Below, in pieces: positions 56,941 to 64,000 of a DNA stretch of 64,000 bases. Every line of letters starts with the position of its first letter. The first letter of the stretch is position 1. The notes below the pieces were generated by a model. That model was not told the origin of the DNA. It worked only from the letters and a program-made list of their open reading frames with translations, and did not search any database. Made by a program: the position numbers and the translations under genes. The stretch lies in contig JAHLMK010000003.1 of NCBI GenBank assembly GCA_019915135.1, positions 1,302,001 to 1,366,000 on the forward strand, written 5' to 3'. This DNA is from Strobilurus pachycystidiatus. Lineage: Eukaryota; Basidiomycota; Agaricomycetes; Agaricales; Physalacriaceae.

Positions 56941-59900
56941 GGACAAATTCAATTTTTTAAGATACCCTTTTACTCTGCTTTACAATATATAGTATAATAT
57001 AAGGATCCATTAGATGATACTTGTGATAGATTATCCATAAGATCATCAAATGAACCTTCAAGTTTTGCATATCGATCTATGATACCATCATAAAACCAAA
57101 CCCTACTTTCATCATCTATCCAGCGTCCTACAAAGTGGCCAGCAGGTCCGGGAATATGATACAACAATCCTTTCAATCTATACTTGATATGCACATCATT
57201 TATATCTGTATGAAGTATCAGATTGAGATTAAGTGTTGGTTGTCCAAGCATATTAAATATCAACAGTTCCATTGGCTGAATTAATACATGAATTCGTTCA
57301 GCAGAAGCTTGACATGACCGACAGATATATGCAGGAGGCGTTGTAAGTTGTGCATCAAGAAATGACTGAATATCCCAGTATGAATCATGTCTATTAATCA
57401 TAAATGTATTGATATTTTTATCACGACCAGTTGAGATATGATTTTCATCATTTGTACATATAAAGTAAATAGTAACTGTGTTATTTCCATATATAATCAT
57501 TTGTGAAATAACATCATCCAAGAAACATACACGACCATTTTGAAATAAATTAGGCTGCTTGGCAATTAATAATGTTCGAACTTGATCACGAATAGAATCA
57601 ATATGCTCCATAGATGTATTTGAACTTGTCAGACACCATTCACTAAATTTGCCCAATCGATCAGCACCAAGTAAATGATATGCAATATCATAATAAATTG
57701 TGTTACTTCGCCAAAGGTTAAACATTATGAATATGAAACTATCATATGCACAACTGTTATCTCTCCATTTAGGTCCATACGGGCGTTGTTCTTGAGTTGC
57801 ATTTGATACAGAAGGAGGTATCATAATTTCTTGTTTCCGCAATTTTTTCTTTGGACTTGGTTGATCTTCAATAGGATTAGCAACCGATGTTGTTGTGATG
57901 TTCAAAGTATTATTGCTATATTTACGTTTGATATCAGTTTTCTTTCTAGACTTAAGAATTTCCCAAGGAGCTATAATTGGTATAGGTTCAATAAAGGATT
58001 CTTTTGTCCATGCAGCTGAAGGATGTAAAGTTGATGGAATATAATCCAAGCCTTTGAGATTACGATAATCTGAAATCATTTCATATCGAGTACTTGTTCT
58101 GATCACATGCGGCAGATTATTTTCAAATTTGAGCTTATAAATCTCATCAAGAAGTTCAAGTTCTCTAAATTCTTGTCGAATATCACCAGTCAGACCACCA
58201 CTTATTTTAGTAGCATCAAAGTCTTGTAGAATTATTGTACCTTTCGCTGTCTTTCCACGTGATAAAGCTGTATAATAGGAAAAATGTGATCTGCAATAGT
58301 TTAAATGTACAACATTTTCATTACGCGTCATGCCCTGTGAAGTATAATCAGTCATACAAAAATTCAAACATATATCAACTTGTTTTCGACTTATATTGAG
58401 TTGAACATCATTCTGTAAGTTAACAGTCATTGTTTTAGCCATTTGTATCACAATAGGTACTACATTTGAAGGTAATCCTTCAATTTGAATGGGTAAAGCA
58501 TCTGAGGGCCTAGTAAGCTCAACAAATAGAACATCAAGTTTAGGTTTACCATGAACTCCCTGTGATGCAATCCAAGAATGTACTCTTCCTGCTTGACCTT
58601 TTGTTATATTAATTTCTGTAGCTATATTTGCACGAATAGTTATTGGCATACCAATACATATGCTCAAGATACCAGGTACTAAACTTTTACTAGCAGATGA
58701 AGGAAGTGACCACAGTGTTTCTTGTAACTCTTTTGTAAGGATTTTGGTCTTACGAAGACCAGCCTTGGAACGTTTTTTAATCTCATCTCGTGTTTCACAA
58801 GCATTGTCTTCTGCATAAAAATGATGAAGTTTTTGACCAGTTTCCTCTGCAAAGCGAATAGCACCTAATCTATTGATTTCATCACGTTGTGAATGTCGAC
58901 ATGTAATGATTGAAACATGTCTAAATTGAGGTAATGCAATATTCTTTGTTGAACTATAATTACTATGAATCAGAGTGCGAAGAAAGTCAATATCAGCTAT
59001 AGTACAAGCTTTATAACGCATGTTCTCAAGAGCAGTTCGAAATTTCACATCGTCTAATGAAGTATCTTGCATTCGCATATTCTTTCTCAAAATAACACAT
59101 GTTGTAACTTGATGCCACAATGCTTTTCCGATAGCAGCTTCTTGAGCATATAATGTTCCTGATTTTGAATAACTGCCAACTTTTCCACTCCATAATGGTG
59201 GACCACCACTGCCTTCACCACTTACAGGTGGTAATTGAGCAAAATCACCTGCAAATATCATATTCAACCCACCAAATGGAAGATCTGCAGATCCTTTGGC
59301 AAGTGCTAATCGTGCACTAATGCGATATAGATCATTACAAGAGATCATAGATACTTCATCTAAAAATATATATTCAACACCTTGTAAACGTGAACAAATC
59401 TGAGCTATACATGCTGTACTTATGTCAGATCCATTATTGAAGGCATTCATACCTAAAAAAGCATGATATGTAGTTCCTCTTATATTAGCCGCTGCTGCAC
59501 CTGTAGGTGCAATGATAGCAAGACGATATCGTTCATTTCGTAATGTGAAATAATATACTAAAGCATCAAGTACTTTTGATTTGCCGGTACCACCTAAACC
59601 ACCAATATACATATTTAATTGTGAAGCAAATGGGTTGACTGAATGTTCTGCTACAGTTAAAAATGCACGAATTTGTTCAGTGTTCAGAGTAAAATGAGCA
59701 ATAACATCTTCTCGTTGTTGCTTATTAGTAGCATAGTTAACATCTTGCATATTAAACATATCTCGATTTATTATATTGACTGAACCCTTTTTCATTTGTG
59801 GTACATGTTCACAGAAAGGCTTATCTTCAGAAGGTAGCTGGGAAGGTATATCATTTTTACGATGTGTTTGAATTGTTGCTTTATGTGCATTCAAAGTCAT

Positions 59901-62900
59901 GGTCCATTGATGACTATTTTGAAGCTGTTCAATAGATTTTGGATTTAATTCAATATAATCTGGAATATTAGTTGAATTCGGGGTTGTCCAATTGAATGAA
60001 GTTAATATATTTTGCATATCTTTTGCTTCTTGAAGACGCTTGATGAATTTTTTTCCATATTGAGATTGATCGAGATTATCAAATATCAGAGCCGTTAAAT
60101 CAATATCTTGATGTGATAGATCATCATTTTCCTCTTCAGGTTGTTCATGTTCTCGAAGCAGTTGATCCATCAATGCCATGTGTGTGTCCACTTCAGCATT
60201 TGCCTTCATTTGAGTACGAAAATCGTCACGTGCATCTAAACATTCATATCGTAAATGGAAGTTATTCATTAATTGAATTTGTCTATCAGAGAAGACTGTA
60301 GCATTGAAAACCTGAGACCAACTTTGCTCCTTAATTTTCATTTGAGATGCATGACGCCAAGGTTGAAAAAGTGTGAGCATTGTACAGCAATAATAATCAC
60401 GATTATCTTGATCCTTACGTAGTAGCAATCCTCCAACTAAGTTAGGAATTAAGGCTTGCTTTTCATCACTACAAACAACATAGTGGGTACTTTCAAGAGC
60501 ATGTTCCTCCATAAAATAATGTCTTCCTGTTGTATCTGTATCAATATTTGTGGTATCTAACTGATTAGTCAATTCTAGTACTGTTTCATCGTCCGAAGAA
60601 TTACGGTCATCTTCAACATCAGAATCAGATCCAATCAAAGTTTGAGATGAAGGAATATTAGTAGAAATATGTTCATAATCGTGAAAATCTGTTTTATAAG
60701 TAGAACTATGTAAAAGATCATCATCTGACTCAACATTATCATCATATTGAATATCTTCTTGTATTATAATCTCATCTTTCTTTCTAGGATCATTTTTACG
60801 CACGATGCATAATCTAATCCAATCCCATAAGCAAATATGTTCCAAAGTCACTGGTCGTAATTTATAATCATCAATTTTAGAATAACCAACAACTTCATTT
60901 TTAACTTTACGTACAATGATTTTTTCCTTCAAAATATGTGGATCATCTTGATTCCAATAACTTAATAGTTCTGAAACATAAGGTCGCCAAAAAAATACTA
61001 TAAACTTTGCATTAGTATAGTGATCAGGGAGATCTAATAAATATGAGCACATCATTGGATTACCAATTTCCATTTTAATACCTAAGTTATTGACAATTCG
61101 AGTTATAAGCTTGCGTGCTTTTTGATCAGAAGTATCTGTAATGTTAAGTAATTCTGTGCTACGTGCAAATATATTTTGAATCACTTCAAATATAACATAT
61201 GTCTTTAGACTGGGCTTAACAACGTATTCAGATACATACATCAAGACAGCTTTAACTGCAGTACCAGACTTCAGTGATGTTACATCAGTATTACAACGCA
61301 TACAATATGTTAAAACTGCAGTAATCATATTTAACATAGCTTCCAATTGTTTCATATTAATATGTCCATCTTCGTCAATTTCAGTATTTTCGAAAATAGT
61401 ACGTGGGAAGCGTGCACGGCATTTTTTCCATTTATTATCAAGACATCCCTTTGAATCAGACTTCACTTTTTTCTTCTGAAGTTCATCAAAAACACTTCGA
61501 CATTCATGAATATGTGTTTGACCAAGAATGAAATCTACAACTTCATCAAATTGTTGCCACCACTCTTCAGTTGCCATACATAATTTACAGTCAAGCTTCA
61601 TATCAGTGCTTTCCATTTGTTCTTCATGTATATTCATGCAAGGTGAGGGCACTGTTTCAGGCAATGATGCTAGAGGACTTTTGAAATTGGGTCTTTGTGA
61701 CATGATATAATTATTCTCAAGAGTTTGACTCATTGAACCACTTCTAAATTGACCTTGATGACATGATTCTAAATATTGTATTAATTTTAGACGAAATGGT
61801 GAAGCGGGATCTGTGATACGATCTCGAATTTCTTGTGGTGATAAACTACCTCGAACCCATACTACAAAATGACCATGCAATGTAAGGCGTCCTTGCTGTT
61901 CAACTGTTCCATAATACCAAGAAGCATCACCATATGCACCTTTGTGAGTAGTATTAATGCCAAGAATATGTGTAATAAATGATTCTATCATATAATTGAA
62001 AAATCGTGCAGCAGCTACAGGATTTTCTGTGACATGAAATTTCTGCTCTTTAATAGATAACGGATGATTTATCATGAACTTTTCATTTGTTTCAGCCCAA
62101 TACAAACATAATGGATGTGAAAAATCAGCAGGTGTAAGTGTGATATACCAACTAGGTGCACCTTCTGATGCCATTAAAGCATATAACTCATTGCGCATAT
62201 ATTTTTTACTAGTTAAAGATCCTTGAACTTTTCCGCCAACAAAGTCTAAATCGCGTATTACTTGAAAACAGTCTTTTTCATCAGCATTTTCTGGTTTGAA
62301 ATGTCCTTCCTGTTTAAGTATTTGACTAACATGCTTCAAAGTTGCCTGATTCAAATTCAAAAGCCGATTTCCAATTTCAGTAAATTTAGGTTTATCAGTT
62401 AGCAAAAAGCCACCACTGTTGGCTTGTCGACGTTGTTGATGGCTGAAGGCAATAAAAGGAAAGTTTTTATCTAATTGGAAACGTTTATCATGATACATGA
62501 GTAACCAGCGATAATGATTTCGAAGAGAAAAACTAGTCTTTCCTAAGCCTCCCATACCATATGGAAATAACCATGGAAACATCAATGGATATAAATCCGG
62601 ATTTCGATAGAAAGATTCTGCTTGAGTATCACGACCTACGGCAAGAACACCACCATTATTATCAAACCATCGAAAAGCTTCAGCTTTTTTGGCTTCATAT
62701 GACATAGTATCAAGTTGTTCACCTACTATTCCATGTACTATAAAAGGACATTGATCACCGTCTATGCCATCTTCATCAGCTTTATCATGTACACTAGGAT
62801 CAACGGTAACATTTGTATCGCTTAAAGTTGCTTTATATGTTACTTGTACAGGTGGTGAATCTGAAGGATAACTACGTAGATTAGATTCTGATATTTCAAC

Positions 62901-64000
62901 TCCTGCATATCCTGGATGATTCAAACCCAGCCAAGTAAGAGCATTAAACACTACATCCGCTCTAACTAATAAGGGAAGTTTGATAAAATCTTCTTTAGTC
63001 GGCTTATAAGGTCCAGTATAAAACATTACGAGTACATCATCAAGTTCTTCTTTTGGAGGTGGTAATACATCATACATTTTAATTGTGGGATTTTCAAACG
63101 CAATAGCATGAGCAATCATCTTACGGTAACCAGAGTTAATTTTGATAAATGTAGCATTATGACGTACTCGTGCAATTACTATTTGTTCAATCCAATTGAG
63201 TGCAGAAAGCTCCTTAGGAATTGCACCAAGCCACAATGAATTAGCCAATGCATTTTTTAGAACCTCATTTTTTCTTATTGATGCACGACATGTATCACAA
63301 ATTCTATCACAAGTAGGATCAATTATAGGTCCATCTATATCACAAATAGGATCTTTGGCAGTATGACGCTCTTTACGAGTTACACTATCTATATCTAAGA
63401 CTGACAAAAAACCCTTAACAGCACTGAGACGAGACAGAGATTTGACTGGAACAAGTTGAGCACATACTGCACATCCAGCTTCTTCAAATGTATCAGGATT
63501 CATATCACTACATACACCACGAACAATGTCCTCCATTGTTGTTTTACTAAGTGGCTCTGGTGGAAAGTTGGCATCAATTTGACTTGGATTATATTCATAA
63601 GCGCGAAGAGTTCCTTTGACATCATGTAAAGGTGCTCGAAGAGAAGTCATTTCAATGTCATTGGCGTGATGTTGATATCGCTTTTTACGGGATTTGTTAT
63701 TTGATAGATCCATACCAAAAACAGTTACATATACTTCACAGATATTAGTACATAAATGATCACTACAGATTTGAATCATATTTTCTTTGAGACGTTGTTT
63801 TGCACCACGATTGAATTGTATATCATGTAGTTGAGCTATGTTGATGATTACAGGTTTTGTAACATAATAAATGAGTGTTTGAACAGGAATATTAATATGA
63901 ACAATAGTGGGACTCTCAGGAAATCGGATATTTGCTTCATGTTTTGACATATGACCCATATATGACAATCGTTTACAAGTTGAAAAATCTCTGCTATTGT
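56941..64000 (-). mobile_element. Autonomous-type Helitron, 3' end near 56.94 kb, 5' end beyond the window
   Basis: AT-rich, intron-free DNA that contrasts with the GC-balanced, intron-rich genes to its left. It encodes one huge minus-strand frame (next entry). The 3' terminus must lie between about 56900 and 56970, because NACHT codons stop there, but I find no CTRR end. A short palindrome-capable sequence, GCCATCGCAAGCGTGGC, lies at 56918-56934. The 5' end lies outside the window. Confidence 0.75.
56970..64000 (-). CDS. Helitron Rep-helicase protein with C-terminal USP-like cysteine protease domain, N-terminus outside window
   Basis: Drives rolling-circle transposition. The frame is open through 64000. 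Residue numbers count from 63968. About 170-340: Cys-rich DUF6570-like region (CAVCAQLVP; CDTCRASI; LWLGAIPKELSALNWIEQIV). About 430-730: Helitron-like N domain (FRWFDNNGGVLAVGRDTQAE; YGTVEQQGRLTLHGHFVVWV), with HGH at about 696 as the HUH metal site. About 910: YVSEYVVK, the Rep tyrosines. About 1430-1950: PIF1-type helicase with Walker A GGLGGTGKS (about 1456), APTGAAAANI, Walker B FLDEVSM (about 1536), FAGDFAQLPPVSG and TDYTSQGMT. About 2060-2332: WRDNSCAYDSFIFIMFNLW (candidate Cys), a CRSC zinc pair and GHFVGRWIDDESRVWFYDG (candidate His and Asp), like ubiquitin-specific proteases. No stop or frameshift; coding looks intact. Confidence 0.88.
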   Translation of the reverse strand, partial: NSRDFSTCKRLSYMGHMSKHEANIRFPESPTIVHINIPVQTLIYYVTKPVIINIAQLHDIQFNRGAKQRLKENMIQICSDHLCTNICEVYVTVFGMDLSNNKSRKKRYQHHANDIEMTSLRAPLHDVKGTLRAYEYNPSQIDANFPPEPLSKTTMEDIVRGVCSDMNPDTFEEAGCAVCAQLVPVKSLSRLSAVKGFLSVLDIDSVTRKERHTAKDPICDIDGPIIDPTCDRICDTCRASIRKNEVLKNALANSLWLGAIPKELSALNWIEQIVIARVRHNATFIKINSGYRKMIAHAIAFENPTIKMYDVLPPPKEELDDVLVMFYTGPYKPTKEDFIKLPLLVRADVVFNALTWLGLNHPGYAGVEISESNLRSYPSDSPPVQVTYKATLSDTNVTVDPSVHDKADEDGIDGDQCPFIVHGIVGEQLDTMSYEAKKAEAFRWFDNNGGVLAVGRDTQAESFYRNPDLYPLMFPWLFPYGMGGLGKTSFSLRNHYRWLLMYHDKRFQLDKNFPFIAFSHQQRRQANSGGFLLTDKPKFTEIGNRLLNLNQATLKHVSQILKQEGHFKPENADEKDCFQVIRDLDFVGGKVQGSLTSKKYMRNELYALMASEGAPSWYITLTPADFSHPLCLYWAETNEKFMINHPLSIKEQKFHVTENPVAAARFFNYMIESFITHILGINTTHKGAYGDASWYYGTVEQQGRLTLHGHFVVWVRGSLSPQEIRDRITDPASPFRLKLIQYLESCHQGQFRSGSMSQTLENNYIMSQRPNFKSPLASLPETVPSPCMNIHEEQMESTDMKLDCKLCMATEEWWQQFDEVVDFILGQTHIHECRSVFDELQKKKVKSDSKGCLDNKWKKCRARFPRTIFENTEIDEDGHINMKQLEAMLNMITAVLTYCMRCNTDVTSLKSGTAVKAVLMYVSEYVVKPSLKTYVIFEVIQNIFARSTELLNITDTSDQKARKLITRIVNNLGIKMEIGNPMMCSYLLDLPDHYTNAKFIVFFWRPYVSELLSYWNQDDPHILKEKIIVRKVKNEVVGYSKIDDYKLRPVTLEHICLWDWIRLCIVRKNDPRKKDEIIIQEDIQYDDNVESDDDLLHSSTYKTDFHDYEHISTNIPSSQTLIGSDSDVEDDRNSSDDETVLELTNQLDTTNIDTDTTGRHYFMEEHALESTHYVVCSDEKQALIPNLVGGLLLRKDQDNRDYYCCTMLTLFQPWRHASQMKIKEQSWSQVFNATVFSDRQIQLMNNFHLRYECLDARDDFRTQMKANAEVDTHMALMDQLLREHEQPEEENDDLSHQDIDLTALIFDNLDQSQYGKKFIKRLQEAKDMQNILTSFNWTTPNSTNIPDYIELNPKSIEQLQNSHQWTMTLNAHKATIQTHRKNDIPSQLPSEDKPFCEHVPQMKKGSVNIINRDMFNMQDVNYATNKQQREDVIAHFTLNTEQIRAFLTVAEHSVNPFASQLNMYIGGLGGTGKSKVLDALVYYFTLRNERYRLAIIAPTGAAAANIRGTTYHAFLGMNAFNNGSDISTACIAQICSRLQGVEYIFLDEVSMISCNDLYRISARLALAKGSADLPFGGLNMIFAGDFAQLPPVSGEGSGGPPLWSGKVGSYSKSGTLYAQEAAIGKALWHQVTTCVILRKNMRMQDTSLDDVKFRTALENMRYKACTIADIDFLRTLIHSNYSSTKNIALPQFRHVSIITCRHSQRDEINRLGAIRFAEETGQKLHHFYAEDNACETRDEIKKRSKAGLRKTKILTKELQETLWSLPSSASKSLVPGILSICIGMPITIRANIATEINITKGQAGRVHSWIASQGVHGKPKLDVLFVELTRPSDALPIQIEGLPSNVVPIVIQMAKTMTVNLQNDVQLNISRKQVDICLNFCMTDYTSQGMTRNENVVHLNYCRSHFSYYTALSRGKTAKGTIILQDFDATKISGGLTGDIRQEFRELELLDEIYKLKFENNLPHVIRTSTRYEMISDYRNLKGLDYIPSTLHPSAAWTKESFIEPIPIIAPWEILKSRKKTDIKRKYSNNTLNITTTSVANPIEDQPSPKKKLRKQEIMIPPSVSNATQEQRPYGPKWRDNSCAYDSFIFIMFNLWRSNTIYYDIAYHLLGADRLGKFSEWCLTSSNTSMEHIDSIRDQVRTLLIAKQPNLFQNGRVCFLDDVISQMIIYGNNTVTIYFICTNDENHISTGRDKNINTFMINRHDSYWDIQSFLDAQLTTPPAYICRSCQASAERIHVLIQPMELLIFNMLGQPTLNLNLILHTDINDVHIKYRLKGLLYHIPGPAGHFVGRWIDDESRVWFYDGIIDRYAKLEGSFDDLMDNLSQVSSNGSLYYTIYCKAE

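Noticed and set aside
1..64000. tRNA, rRNA and other RNA genes
   Set aside because: I looked for cloverleaf-like blocks and conserved rRNA stretches and found none that I could support by eye; a covariance-model search would be needed to exclude them.

Overview
The window is nuclear DNA from a basidiomycete fungus, most likely an agaricomycete (mushroom-forming). The evidence is genes split by many introns of about 45-70 bases with GT..AG ends, families typical of agaricomycetes (a DUF6532-like protein, a Plavaka-type transposase, a NACHT protein, a C2H2 plus Zn2Cys6 regulator, an S41-like secreted protein, a Helitron with a PIF1-type helicase) and gene order on both strands without operons.

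Region 1 (about 1.3-6.7 kb) holds an uncharacterised minus-strand gene resembling DUF6532 and a class 3 lipase whose nucleophile motif reads GHSLD instead of GHSLG.

Region 2 (6.7-24.7 kb) is a graveyard of chimeric gene copies. A Rom-type RhoGEF (DEP, tandem DH, PH) is split in the middle of its coding sequence by about 6.3 kb of a UTP10/HEATR1 gene that still has its introns. Next come a 139-bp tandem repeat, a Plavaka-type transposase remnant fused directly to the C-terminal half of DNA polymerase epsilon (POL2), and a 755-bp inverted duplication of the POL2 tail with one mismatch seen. A possible ankyrin-repeat relic and an unidentified minus-strand relic follow. The RhoGEF, UTP10, transposase and POL2 copies all carry frameshifts or stops, so intact copies of UTP10 and POL2 (essential in yeast) are expected elsewhere.

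Region 3 (25.5-46.6 kb) is mostly ordinary gene space: S41-peptidase-like secreted protein, FAD-dependent oxidoreductase, MFAP1 splicing factor, a DUF1992 (DNAJC28-like) protein, PARP, an alpha/beta hydrolase, a DUF229 sulfatase-like membrane protein and a zinc-finger regulator. Small relics of two of these genes lie nearby (an oxidoreductase piece at 25.6 kb and a collapsed PARP piece at 49.9 kb), and a 378-bp MITE with perfect 8-bp target duplications sits at 29.4 kb.

Region 4 (47-56.9 kb) has a duplicated unidentified segment, a LENG1-like CIR_N protein, a UBL3-like prenylated ubiquitin-fold protein, a secreted SRPBCC protein and a NACHT NTPase. The NACHT gene runs into an AT-rich, intron-free Helitron (57-64 kb, open at the window edge). 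Its single reading frame of more than 2,330 residues joins Rep, PIF1 helicase and a C-terminal domain that looks like a ubiquitin-specific cysteine protease.

The strongest theme is DNA-level shuffling of gene fragments that keep their introns, next to several mobile-element classes. Coordinates of multi-exon genes are outer limits; exon joins were inferred by eye from GT..AG signals and reading-frame continuity.
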